The notes beneath the pieces are model-generated. The model was given only the letters and a program-made list of their open reading frames with translations. It did not search any database and was not told where the DNA came from. Below are positions 8,517-16,825 of a stretch of DNA of 64,000 nucleotides, in pieces. The number at the start of each line of letters is the position of its first letter. Position 1 is the first letter of the stretch. Made by a program: the position numbers and the translations under genes. Source of the DNA: Evansella halocellulosilytica (GTDB lineage: Bacteria > Bacillota > Bacilli > Bacillales > Salisediminibacteriaceae); NCBI RefSeq assembly GCF_002335745.1, contig NZ_NIST01000001.1, positions 4,216,354 to 4,280,353 on the forward strand, read 5' to 3'.

Positions 8517-10325
8517 TTAAGATAATAAGGATTCAAGTTCATCTAGCGTTTCCTCAAACACTGACAAAGCTTGTTTAATGGGCTCAGATGAAGTCATATC
8601 AACTCCCGCCTTCTTTAACACTTCAATCGGGTAATCAGAGCTTCCTGCTTTTAAGAAGTCCAAGTAGCGATCAACTGCCAGTTGCCCTTCATTCAATATT
8701 TGTTTTGCTAGAGCAGTTGCTGCACTGTATCCAGTTGCATATTGATAAACGTAAAAATTGTAATAGAAGTGAGGAATTCGGGCCCATTCTAAAGCAATCT
8801 CTTTATCGATGACGATATCATCACCAAAATACTTTTTATTTAATTCATAATACATCTCACTTAACAGATCTGGTGTTAACGGTTCTCCACCAGCAGCTTT
8901 TTCATGCATCATCTGTTCAAACTCAGCAAACATCGTTTGACGGAAGACGGTTCCACGGAATCCTTCCAAGAAGTGATTAAGAAGGTATAATCGTTTTTGT
9001 TTATCATCTGTTACTTTCAATAAATAATCGTTCAATAATGCTTCATTACACGTTGAAGCCACCTCTGCGACGAAAATCGAATAATTCGCATAAGGGAAAG
9101 GTTGTGTTTTTCTCGTATAGTAGCTGTGTACTGAGTGGCCAAATTCATGAGTTAACGTAAATAAGTTATTTACGTTATCTTGCCAGTTCATTAAAATGTA
9201 TGGGTTTGTTCCATACGCTCCCGAAGAATATGCACCACTTCTCTTTCCAACATTCTCTTCTACGTCAACCCAGCGATTGTTAAAACCTTCTTCAACAATT
9301 GAGACATAGTCCTCACCAAGAGGTTCTACCCCTTTTTTCACTAGTTCTTTTGCTTCTTCATAAGTTACCTTCATATCTACGTCTTTAATAAGCGGTGTAT
9401 AAAGGTCATACATATGAAGTTCATCTACGTCAAGAACTTTCTTTCTTAAGCTGACATAACGATGTAACAAATGTAAATGATCATTCACCGTATCGACCAA
9501 TTGATCGTAAACGACTTCTGGAATATGGTTTTTACTTAATGCAGCTTGGCGTGCAGATTCATAATTTCTAATGTTAGCATTGAATAAATTATTTTTCACA
9601 TTACCGCTTACCGTACTAGAAAACGTATTTTTAAATTTGCCATATGTTTCGTAAACCGCTTTGAATGCTTCTTCTCTAACTCTCCGTTCTTTACTTTCTA
9701 AAAAACGAAGATAGCGCCCATGTGTTACTTCTGTTTCATCCCCATTTTCATCTTTCACTTTTGGAAACTTCATATCTGCATTATTTAACATGCCGAAAGT
9801 ATTTGAAGGATTGCTAGTCACTTCACTCACTTGTGCCATAAGTGCTTCTTCTTTTTCACTTAATACGTGAGGGCGTTTGTTATTTAACTGTGCTAACATG
9901 TGCTCATAAAGCTTTAAGCCTTCATGATCTTTTAAGAAATTAGCAATTGTTTCTTCAGAAATTGATAATAACTCAGGAGTAACAAATGAAGCTGCATTCG
10001 TGACTTGCGAAAGTAATTGGCTCGCACGGTCATCTAATCCTTGATAAAACGAATTAGTCGTATCTTGGTCATATCTCATATGGGCATATGTATAAAGTTT
10101 TCCTAGCTTCTTTGAAATGTCATCCTGATACTGTAATGCCTCATATAATGTGTCAGCTGAATTTCCAAGACTGCCCTTATATTGCTGAAGTTTTGGCAGC
10201 ATTTCTTTAATTTCTTGAAATTCCTTCTCCCAATCATCATCTGTTTCATAAATATCTTCTAAGTCCCAAGTTAACTCTTTAGGAACTTCATCACGTTTTG
10301 GCAATGCTGTTGATTGACTTGCCAT
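8517..10325 (-). CDS. pepF: Oligoendopeptidase F
   Basis: A 602-residue M3B-family zinc metallopeptidase. The HEFGH motif (His393, Glu394, His397) binds zinc and supplies the catalytic base. The third zinc ligand is expected in the helix about 25 residues later (VAEVASTCNEALL). It cleaves oligopeptides in the cytoplasm; in B. subtilis overproduction also affects sporulation through Phr peptides. A GGAGGTG site precedes the ATG. It lies downstream of coiA on the same strand, with an 87-base gap. Confidence 0.95.
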   Translation of the reverse strand: MASQSTALPKRDEVPKELTWDLEDIYETDDDWEKEFQEIKEMLPKLQQYKGSLGNSADTLYEALQYQDDISKKLGKLYTYAHMRYDQDTTNSFYQGLDDRASQLLSQVTNAASFVTPELLSISEETIANFLKDHEGLKLYEHMLAQLNNKRPHVLSEKEEALMAQVSEVTSNPSNTFGMLNNADMKFPKVKDENGDETEVTHGRYLRFLESKERRVREEAFKAVYETYGKFKNTFSSTVSGNVKNNLFNANIRNYESARQAALSKNHIPEVVYDQLVDTVNDHLHLLHRYVSLRKKVLDVDELHMYDLYTPLIKDVDMKVTYEEAKELVKKGVEPLGEDYVSIVEEGFNNRWVDVEENVGKRSGAYSSGAYGTNPYILMNWQDNVNNLFTLTHEFGHSVHSYYTRKTQPFPYANYSIFVAEVASTCNEALLNDYLLKVTDDKQKRLYLLNHFLEGFRGTVFRQTMFAEFEQMMHEKAAGGEPLTPDLLSEMYYELNKKYFGDDIVIDKEIALEWARIPHFYYNFYVYQYATGYSAATALAKQILNEGQLAVDRYLDFLKAGSSDYPIEVLKKAGVDMTSSEPIKQALSVFEETLDELESLLS

Positions 10326-10412
10326 GTGGACACCTCCATAATCATTACGTTTCTCTTGTCAGTATAATTTTACTCCCCTTGAAATATTCGTCATCCGACA
10401 AAAATCTCCTTT

Positions 10413-11678
10413 TTATTTCACAAAAATATTTTCATTCTCGAAATAAATTTCTTCTGTATTTTGAAATATGCTTTCCATTCTATCTTGAACAAATGTATCA
10501 TCATGAAATAATGTCTCCAACGATTTATTCCAAGTAATATGATTCAACAATATATACACACCTGGTCTGGACTTTTTCAATACTTCAAAGTTGCAGAGAG
10601 CATCCAAAAATTCTATAAAAACTTTTCGTAGCATTTCTTTTGGATGGACAGCAATGTTTACCATCGGAAATGTATTGTTCATGACGTACGGAAGATAGAC
10701 GTGTATCATTTTTGATATTCGAATATTGCTATTCAAGGGGAGGTTATTCAACGTATGAAGAAGAATGTGTGACTGCCACCAAACAGGAGAAGTATCAAAG
10801 AGGAAATTTCCTTTTAAAGGAAGGCTGCTTAATGCTGGGAAGTAATTCAAATTTAATTGGTAGCGTAAAAATAGCTTTAACATAAATGACTCAGTTCTTG
10901 AAAGAGATAAATATTTTTTTATTCTCTTTTTTTCAACTTCTTTTTTCCATAAATTCAAGTAGTCAGCATCTAATTTCGTTTCTAAATTGACAGCTTTTGC
11001 TACTGTATGTGATAAATCAATGAGGTGGAGCGGTTTAGTCGTCAATGGTAAAGTAGTCGGTTTTGCAATCATTTTTTTTCCGTTAAAGTAACGAAATTTT
11101 GTTAATACAAGCCAACTTTTTTTGAATGGATCAATATAAAGGGAATATAATTGTGGAGTTACTTTTATGAGACTTTGATGAAGATTATGACGCGGAAATT
11201 GTATCGTTTTCGTTTCTGGGAAGCTTGATTGAAAGCCAATCCATATAGGTTCAACATGCATCCTTTCATAATTTGCAGATCTCTTTATCATTAATTGAGA
11301 AGTAAGTGAAGATCGTTGTAGTTCAAAAGCGATACGCCGTTGTGCAATAACTGAAAAGACATCTGCTCGTTGTTTTGATGTTGGAAAATATTTCTCGATT
11401 TCACTCATACAACCTTCGTGTTTTAACCATCCACCAAGAACTTCCTTCGCTTTTTTATGCTCTTCTGACTCCCCACTTCTTTCATTTAAAAGGCAAAGTG
11501 AGTCAACTTTGTGGGCAAAATGCCATATCTGCTTCATTCCAAGTTTTAGGGTGACTTTTTCATGACAGTTTGGACACCTAAATGAATCGATCTTTTCAAG
11601 CTCTCTTAATTCTTCTCTTGTCCAGTTTTTATGCAGCATGTGGATCAATTTTTCCTTTTGATGCAAGGCTACAAACAT
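10413..11678 (-). CDS. coiA: Competence protein CoiA (YjbF)
   Basis: The N-terminus holds a zinc-ribbon-like CPNC (Cys35, Cys38) with His53 and His56, followed by a predicted PD-(D/E)xK-type nuclease core around RADVF (Asp106) and FELQ (Glu119, Gln121). CoiA is needed for recombination of incoming DNA during transformation in streptococci and is ComK-dependent in B. subtilis. At 421 residues it is somewhat longer than B. subtilis CoiA. The promoter carries a near-perfect LexA-type operator (11720-11733). The GGAGGTG site lies 11 bases before the ATG. Confidence 0.88.
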   Translation of the reverse strand: MFVALHQKEKLIHMLHKNWTREELRELEKIDSFRCPNCHEKVTLKLGMKQIWHFAHKVDSLCLLNERSGESEEHKKAKEVLGGWLKHEGCMSEIEKYFPTSKQRADVFSVIAQRRIAFELQRSSLTSQLMIKRSANYERMHVEPIWIGFQSSFPETKTIQFPRHNLHQSLIKVTPQLYSLYIDPFKKSWLVLTKFRYFNGKKMIAKPTTLPLTTKPLHLIDLSHTVAKAVNLETKLDADYLNLWKKEVEKKRIKKYLSLSRTESFMLKLFLRYQLNLNYFPALSSLPLKGNFLFDTSPVWWQSHILLHTLNNLPLNSNIRISKMIHVYLPYVMNNTFPMVNIAVHPKEMLRKVFIEFLDALCNFEVLKKSRPGVYILLNHITWNKSLETLFHDDTFVQDRMESIFQNTEEIYFENENIFVK

Positions 11679-11704
11679 GCTTTGATAACACCTCCATTTT
11701 TTTA

Positions 11705-11734
11705 ATTATACACACAATACGAACATATGTTCAA
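11705..11734 (-). promoter_or_regulatory. coiA promoter with overlapping LexA (SOS) box
   Basis: On the minus strand TTGAAC (11734-11729), an 18-base spacer and TATAAT (11710-11705) form a promoter 27 bases ahead of the coiA start. The plus-strand sequence 11720-11733, CGAACATATGTTCA, matches the Bacillus SOS box CGAACRNRYGTTYC at 13 of 14 positions and covers part of the -35 element. Confidence 0.7.
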
Positions 11735-11794
11735 TAGATAATTTATTTTTTTCTTACCAATTTTTTTAACCACACTCTTATCATTAGTATTTAC

Positions 11795-11822
11795 CCCAAA
11801 AGCATTCGCAGCTTTTGAGGCG
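11795..11822 (-). terminator. Weak hairpin after cls
   Basis: On the minus strand CCTCAAAAGC pairs with GCTTTTGGGG around a 7-base loop just past the cls stop. The T-tract is poor. Confidence 0.4.
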
Positions 11823-11829
11823 ATCATTT

Positions 11830-13341
11830 TTATAACAGTGGCGACAACAGTCGTGAAGTTGATTCAATCATTTTATTTGATAATGCTCGTTTCTTAAATA
11901 CTTCATACCGAATGACCGTGGAATGTTCCATATCATAAACAAAGTCGCTTACTAATTTTTCCACACTTCTCGTTCGATATAAAAAAGCATTTGCTTCAAA
12001 ATTTAAGTGAAAACTTCTCATATCCATGTTCGCAGTACCGATTGATGCAATTTCGTGATCAACAATAATGATCTTACTATGCATAAACCCACGATGATAT
12101 TCATAAATTTTCACTCCTGCATCTAATAATTCAGGAAAATAAGAACGTGAAGCATAAAAAACAATTCGTTTATCAGGTCTGCTCGGAACTAAAATTCGTA
12201 CATCAATTCCACTTAATGCTGCAATTTTTATCGCACTGAGCATATCGTCATCTGGAATAAAGTAAGGTGATGCAATCCAAATCGACCTTTTAGCAGATGT
12301 AATCATCGTAAAAAAAAGCTTTTTAAGGATTTCCCAACGAGTGTCAGGACCACTTGCAATCATTTGAACGCCGCCTTCACTATCTGTTATCGGTAAACTA
12401 GGGGATAAATAGCTTTGTTTTAGAGCAGCTTCTCCAGTAGCATAATACCAGTCCCTTAAGAAGATCAGCTGTAAACTTCTTATTGCCTCTCCTTGAACAA
12501 AAAGATGAGTATCTCTCCAATGCCCGAAGTAACGATCTTTCCCTAAGTACTCATCCCCAATATTTAATCCACCAATAAACGCACACTTTGCATCAACAAC
12601 GATAATTTTCCGATGGTTTCGATAATTAATTTTGTTCGTAAACACAGGAAATCTTACAGGAGAAAACGGCACCATTTGAACCCCTGAATTTCTTAATTCC
12701 TTAATGTATGATTTACTCAACTTAAAGCATCCCACGGCGTCATACAAAAACCTGACTGTTACACCGTCCTCAGCTTTACGCATAAGAATATCCTTTATTT
12801 CTTTACCTATCTCATCATCGCGAACGATATAATATTCAAGATGTATATGGTCCTCTGCTTTATTTAAAGCATGTTTTATATGTGTAAACGTTTCTTTCCC
12901 ATCAGTTAATATTCTCGTTTCTGTTTGAAATGAAACCGGGTTATTTGCTAATTTATGCGCAAGACGAAAAAGTTTTTGTTGATGATCTCTCATTTCATTG
13001 ATCTTTGATTCATTAAGTGGCTTATTTCCTTCAATTCGATAAAAAGCTTGCTCATCAAGAATCGCTTTTTTCGTAAAGGATTTTCGTTTTCTGTGATTTT
13101 GTCCGAACATTAAATAAAAAAAGAAACCTACAAGTGGAAATGTTCCAAGCACCATTAACCACGTAATCGTTTTAGTTGGATTCCGGTTTTCAAAAAATAT
13201 GACGAGAGCAATAAAAAATGCTGAGAGAGAAAAGATAATACTTAATCCCCCTACTAGCCAACTTTCCCAATACTCTCTCGTAACAAATAATATGGTAATG
13301 ATAATGACTAAAAATAAGATGATTTGAAGACGCTTTAACAT
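11830..13341 (-). CDS. cls: Cardiolipin synthase
   Basis: A phospholipase-D superfamily enzyme of 503 residues. There are two N-terminal membrane helices, then two HKD motifs: HRKIIVVD at His243 and HSKIIIVD at His421, each followed by the IGG or IGTAN element. It condenses two phosphatidylglycerol molecules into cardiolipin plus glycerol at the membrane. A GGGGA site precedes the ATG. B. subtilis has its cls genes elsewhere, so the placement between coiA and mecA is a local difference. It stands alone as a transcription unit. Confidence 0.93.
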   Translation of the reverse strand: MLKRLQIILFLVIIITILFVTREYWESWLVGGLSIIFSLSAFFIALVIFFENRNPTKTITWLMVLGTFPLVGFFFYLMFGQNHRKRKSFTKKAILDEQAFYRIEGNKPLNESKINEMRDHQQKLFRLAHKLANNPVSFQTETRILTDGKETFTHIKHALNKAEDHIHLEYYIVRDDEIGKEIKDILMRKAEDGVTVRFLYDAVGCFKLSKSYIKELRNSGVQMVPFSPVRFPVFTNKINYRNHRKIIVVDAKCAFIGGLNIGDEYLGKDRYFGHWRDTHLFVQGEAIRSLQLIFLRDWYYATGEAALKQSYLSPSLPITDSEGGVQMIASGPDTRWEILKKLFFTMITSAKRSIWIASPYFIPDDDMLSAIKIAALSGIDVRILVPSRPDKRIVFYASRSYFPELLDAGVKIYEYHRGFMHSKIIIVDHEIASIGTANMDMRSFHLNFEANAFLYRTRSVEKLVSDFVYDMEHSTVIRYEVFKKRALSNKMIESTSRLLSPLL

Positions 13342-13616
13342 AAAATATCCCCTTTTGCACCATTATGTAATGCTCCCTTTATAAAAGGTATATACTAATT
13401 ATCTTCGTACTGTCAAATTATACAAGCTATAGTCCGATGAAATTGGGCATACACCAGCAAGGCGAACACTCTTCATCTTCAAAAAGAGTACATCATTGAC
13501 TGTTGTTATAAACGATTACTCATAGTACAAAAAAGGGAGAACCGGGGGGCTATTTTTCCTTATTAATCCTGTTATCGTCCATTGTTGATGATTGATTGAA
13601 GAACGATAGGCGGCAA

Positions 13617-13710
13617 CTCCAGCGACTAGCATTTTCTTCATGAGCTTCCACAATGATTTCGTAACTTCGTCGTTCCCGCAGGACGGGGGAAATTTAGCCA
13701 AAGAACAAAC
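13617..13710 (-). repeat. Family C repeat, inverted partial copy
   Basis: CATGAGCTTCCACA, CGTTCCCGCAGGACG and TTTAGCCAAAGA match the reverse complement of the full family C copy at 21383-21664. It is diverged and lacks both ends. It occupies part of the 500-base gap between cls and mecA; the rest of that gap shows nothing recognisable. Confidence 0.6.
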
Positions 13711-13803
13711 AGAACGACCTTTTCACAATCTAAGCAAAACATTGATTTAATAAGGATGTCCACAACATTTTTTATAGAACTAATTTTTATAAAAATTTCT
13801 CAA

Positions 13804-13838
13804 ATTAAATAAGACTGACCTAAAAATAAAGGCCAGTC
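13804..13838 (-). terminator. Terminator after mecA
   Basis: On the minus strand GACTGGCCT pairs with AGGTCAGTC (one G-T pair) and is followed by TTATTTAATTTG. Confidence 0.75.
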
Positions 13839-13844
13839 ATGTAT

Positions 13845-14498
13845 TTAAGCAAACTGCTTTTTCAGTTCTTGTAAAGCATTCGTTTCGATAATCGTTTTAC
13901 CGTATTCTTGTATACGGTGAATCGTTATATCTGATTCATAGCCATATTCAAGCATACGACTTAGTAAATTATCCTGTTCTTCATCTGTATATCGTTCATC
14001 TAACGTTACGAAAATGTAGTACGTGTTTTCAAATGAATAGAAACTAGTGTGCACATCCTCTTGGAAAGAGTGGCTTAAAGAAATGACATCCTCAAAATCA
14101 TTAAATCCGATGACGACACTAAGAGAAGAATCCTTTTCTAAATCATTATCTTGATCCTGCGCAAATTGGCTGTCTAACATATCTACAATGTTATTATCCA
14201 CAGGCACCTCATCCTTTTCATCCTCCATTGGGATTTCAAGTTTTACATTGCCATCGTTAATTTGTCCTTGAGTTACAATGACTTCTAATCCTTTTTCCAT
14301 TGCATGAACTTGCACCCATAAAGGACCGGAAATTTCTAAATTTTCTTGGTCATTCACTTCGCTCATCATTTCAAAGAATAGCTCTTCTCCACGCTCGCGA
14401 TTATACCAAATTTCATCTTTATCAAATCCACGACGTTCTATGTCATGGTACGTTATAAAAAACTTTACAGTCGAATCATTGATTCTTTCGATTTCCAT
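13845..14498 (-). CDS. mecA: Adaptor protein MecA
   Basis: A 217-residue protein starting MEIERIN, with the N-terminal target-binding domain, an acidic linker (residues ~95-125) and a C-terminal ClpC-binding domain (LYSFENRYY-like segment, here FYSFENTYY). MecA presents ComK and other substrates to ClpCP and promotes ClpC hexamer assembly. Length and both ends match B. subtilis MecA. A GGGTGAG site lies 8 bases upstream of the ATG. It belongs to the spx-mecA-coiA competence and stress neighbourhood. Confidence 0.95.
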   Translation of the reverse strand: MEIERINDSTVKFFITYHDIERRGFDKDEIWYNRERGEELFFEMMSEVNDQENLEISGPLWVQVHAMEKGLEVIVTQGQINDGNVKLEIPMEDEKDEVPVDNNIVDMLDSQFAQDQDNDLEKDSSLSVVIGFNDFEDVISLSHSFQEDVHTSFYSFENTYYIFVTLDERYTDEEQDNLLSRMLEYGYESDITIHRIQEYGKTIIETNALQELKKQFA

Positions 14499-15106
14499 TT
14501 GTTCTCACCCTTTCTAAATTCTTTAAAGCTGATAGAGAACAATATCTCACAATCATCTTATTTAAAGGCTCTAACATTAAGAAGGTTTCATTAAAGTCGT
14601 TCAAACTGATCAATATGATATATAAAACAAGTGAATCATCTTATCTCTTCATTACCCATTCCTATTTAAAACTAACCATGAAAATGATCACCGTAGTCAA
14701 TCAATAAACTTTCGCTTACAGTCGCTTTCTTATCATTTATTTTAAGCAAATGATAGTAAACAATAAAGAGGACCTTTTACCCTTGTTATAACTCATTTTA
14801 GAGGACAAAAGTACTGAGATGACTATAATATCGTTAATAGTACACATTCTCCACTAATTTACCTCATATTTGGTACATTGCTTCCGAAATCTTCAATAAT
14901 GAATATCTAGAAATGCGAATGTATGACTCTTTATTTCACTTCTAATATAAATGATTTTTCAGACAGTATAAACTAGTTTTACACAAATATCAATGTTCTA
15001 TTATTAAATATGCTTGTATATATATAAATGAACTCCTTGTCCTGTCTTGTTTATGATTCACCTTTCTTTAACTATTTTAATTGTAGACCTTAGGGGGAAT
15101 CAACCT
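14499..15106. other. AT-rich intergenic region between mecA and terC
   Basis: About 600 bases with no supported gene or repeat. It must hold the divergent promoters for mecA and terC, but no -35/-10 pair stands out. I looked for a yybP-ykoY element ahead of terC and did not find one. Confidence 0.5.
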
Positions 15107-15802
15107 TTGAGCTCAGAATTCATTACGTCATTATTAATGATAATAGGTATCGACATTATTTTAGGAGGAGATAATGCGATTGTGGTCGCACTTGCTTGTC
15201 GAAATTTACCTCCGCACTTAAGGAATAAGGCGATTGTTGCTGGTATTCTTTTAGCCATAGCCGCTCGTGGAATACTTACGCTTTTAGCAGTACAGCTGTT
15301 AACGATTCCCTATTTAATGACAATTGGCGGAATCCTCCTTTTATGGATTGCATATAAATTGCTCGTCTCTGCAGAAGAAGAGCATAATATTTCAAGCAAA
15401 CCTAGAATTAGTGATGCAATAAAGACGATTGTTATAGCAGACATTGTAATGGGTTTCGATAATGTACTTGCTATTGCAGGAGTAGCACAAGGTAATGGAC
15501 TTATCGCTTTAATCGGTCTTTTAATTTCCGTTCCGATCATCATTTGGGGAAGTAAAATTATTCTATATTTTATGAAAAAGTTTCCGTTTATCGTTTATAT
15601 TGGAGCTGCAATATTAATCTACACATCTGCAAAAATGATCTTGCACGAAGCTGCTGTTAAGCTTGCAATCGAATCTGTGGGGATATCAACAAATGCCTTT
15701 ATCTTTCTGCTCGTCATTTTTGTATTACTTCTAGGCTGGATCATGAACCACATAAAAGGAATTGAAATTTTCCATATACTCCGGTTTAGGAAGAAGAAAT
15801 AA
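15107..15802 (+). CDS. yjbE: TerC-family integral membrane protein (YjbE)
   Basis: A 231-residue membrane protein with about seven helices. The acidic intramembrane signature is clear: IGIDIILGGDNAIVVALA near the start and the second half-repeat VIADIVMGFDNVLAIAGVA. TerC proteins of Bacillus (MeeF, MeeY) export Mn2+ to load secreted metalloenzymes; this paralogue may do likewise but is untested here. I place the start at the TTG at 15107, which follows TAGGGGG by nine bases and aligns with the start of B. subtilis YjbE. The frame is open from 15047. Confidence 0.88.
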   Translation: MSSEFITSLLMIIGIDIILGGDNAIVVALACRNLPPHLRNKAIVAGILLAIAARGILTLLAVQLLTIPYLMTIGGILLLWIAYKLLVSAEEEHNISSKPRISDAIKTIVIADIVMGFDNVLAIAGVAQGNGLIALIGLLISVPIIIWGSKIILYFMKKFPFIVYIGAAILIYTSAKMILHEAAVKLAIESVGISTNAFIFLLVIFVLLLGWIMNHIKGIEIFHILRFRKKK

Positions 15803-15821
15803 AATGCAGATGAAATTGAAA

Positions 15822-15853
15822 AACGAAAGCCTTCTACATCTTTGTAGAAGGCT
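15822..15853. terminator. Bidirectional terminator between terC and spx
   Basis: AGCCTTCTACA and TGTAGAAGGCT form an 11-bp perfect stem around a TCTT loop. The T-rich side (TTTCGTTTTTC) lies on the minus strand, so it mainly serves spx. Confidence 0.9.
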
Positions 15854-15858
15854 AAATA

Positions 15859-16260
15859 TTATTCATTCACTAACTTTTTGGCTGCTTCTTGCAACTGGAA
15901 TGTTCTTACTTTTCTCGGTAAGAAACGACGAATTTCTGCTTCGTTATATCCAACTTGAATTCTTTTTTCATCTAAAATGATCGGTCTGCGAAGTAGTCCC
16001 GGGTGATCACTAATTAGCTGAAATAATTGTTGCAATGGCATTGCATCTAACTCCACATCTAAATCTTGAAATACTTTTGATCTCGTGGAGATGATTTCAT
16101 CCGTTCCATCCTCAGTCATACGAACGACCTCTTTTACTTCCTCAACTGATAGTGGTTCCGAGAAGATATTTCTTTCTACAAACTCAATATCATGTTCTTG
16201 CAACCATGCTTTAGCTTTACGGCATGATGTACAGCTTGGTGATGTAAATAATGTTACCAT
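15859..16260 (-). CDS. spxA: Transcriptional regulator Spx
   Basis: A 133-residue ArsC-like protein that binds the RNA polymerase alpha C-terminal domain and activates thiol-stress genes. The redox switch CxxC is intact (Cys10 and Cys13 in SPSCTSCRK), as are [16 protein letters not shown] and the [15 protein letters not shown] segment. Its turnover is by ClpXP with SpxH, encoded at 7030. Start is the ATG at 16260 with AAGGGAG upstream; 14 further in-frame codons upstream are unsupported. The C-terminus ends AAKKLVNE rather than the LAN-type end of B. subtilis Spx. Confidence 0.96.
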   Translation of the reverse strand: MVTLFTSPSCTSCRKAKAWLQEHDIEFVERNIFSEPLSVEEVKEVVRMTEDGTDEIISTRSKVFQDLDVELDAMPLQQLFQLISDHPGLLRRPIILDEKRIQVGYNEAEIRRFLPRKVRTFQLQEAAKKLVNE

Positions 16261-16342
16261 AAACCGATTCTCCCTTCGTATAATTGTCTTTTGACTAGAC
16301 ATGTATGTGAAAATCAGTGTTTGTGAAAATTACTACAAACTT

Positions 16343-16363
16343 ATTATACTATAATTATTCTAA
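16343..16363 (-). promoter_or_regulatory. spx promoter -10 and PerR-like operator
   Basis: On the minus strand TTAGAATAATTATAG (16363-16349) matches the PerR box TTATAATNATTATAA with two mismatches and is directly followed by a TATAAT -10 element (16348-16343). In B. subtilis a spx promoter is repressed by PerR. Confidence 0.55.
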
Positions 16364-16550
16364 TTTGAGTAGTGGGTTTAATAAATATTATACACGTCCT
16401 ATATGCGTTGTACATGTATGAAGAATCCACACTTACCTATACCCGACTATTGATAAATAAAACATTTTTACTAGCCAACATATATTATATACGATTAACT
16501 TCAAGAAAGGTTTCACAATATGTGACGTTTTTTTAAAACATTGTTATGAA

Positions 16551-16584
16551 TAAGAAAGACTGTCTTGCTTTCACAAGACAGTCT
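16551..16584 (-). terminator. Terminator after the 42-residue protein gene
   Basis: AGACTGTCTTG and CAAGACAGTCT form an 11-bp perfect stem with a 6-base loop, ten bases past the stop codon. On the minus strand it is followed by TTCTTATTC. Confidence 0.85.
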
Positions 16585-16593
16585 ACTGTTCCG

Positions 16594-16722
16594 TCAGGCA
16601 ATCGTTTTTGAATGGGATACAGGTCCCCTTTTCGGAATCCGGTTTACTTCATCCCATTTCCGTTTCAACAAATCTTGCCATAGTAATTTTTTCTTTCTCT
16701 TTTTTCTTGTTTTGCCCTTCAT
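16594..16722 (-). CDS. Small lysine/arginine-rich protein (42 residues), unknown
   Basis: The frame begins MKGKTRKKRKKK, has a tryptophan-containing middle (LLWQDLLKRKW) and ends GPVSHSKTIA. It is strongly basic and has no membrane helix. Three things support a real gene: an AAAGGAGAG site nine bases before the ATG, a perfect rho-independent terminator just after the stop, and a position on the same strand as yjbC and spx. The basic N-terminus could bind RNA or DNA, but that is inference. I do not recognise a family. Confidence 0.7.
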   Translation of the reverse strand: MKGKTRKKRKKKLLWQDLLKRKWDEVNRIPKRGPVSHSKTIA

Positions 16723-16725
16723 TAC

Positions 16726-16762
16726 AAAACACTCTCCTTTCTGTGTTTTGATTTAAAAACAC
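16726..16762 (-). promoter_or_regulatory. Alternative hairpins flanking the ribosome site of the small basic gene
   Basis: Three 7-base arms alternate: GTGTTTT (minus strand, 16762-16756), AAAACAC (16749-16743) and GTGTTTT (16732-16726). The middle arm can pair with either neighbour; pairing with the last one would place the AAAGGAGAG ribosome site in the loop. Confidence 0.4.
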
Positions 16763-16825
16763 TGAAAGTCAAAAGCTATTTAACTCCATTTATTATCTGT
16801 CCAGCGATCGCCAGACGGGAACACG

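Noticed and set aside
13516-13701. 61-residue minus-strand frame between cls and mecA
   Set aside because: It lies within the inverted family C repeat and has no ribosome site or conserved sequence.
14499-15106. A yybP-ykoY-type leader ahead of terC
   Set aside because: The GGGGAGTAG and ACGCAAGACC elements are absent, so no riboswitch can be supported there.
16565-16756. 63-residue plus-strand frame opposite the small basic gene
   Set aside because: The minus-strand gene has a ribosome site and terminator, while the plus-strand frame reads through that terminator and the complement of the ribosome site.
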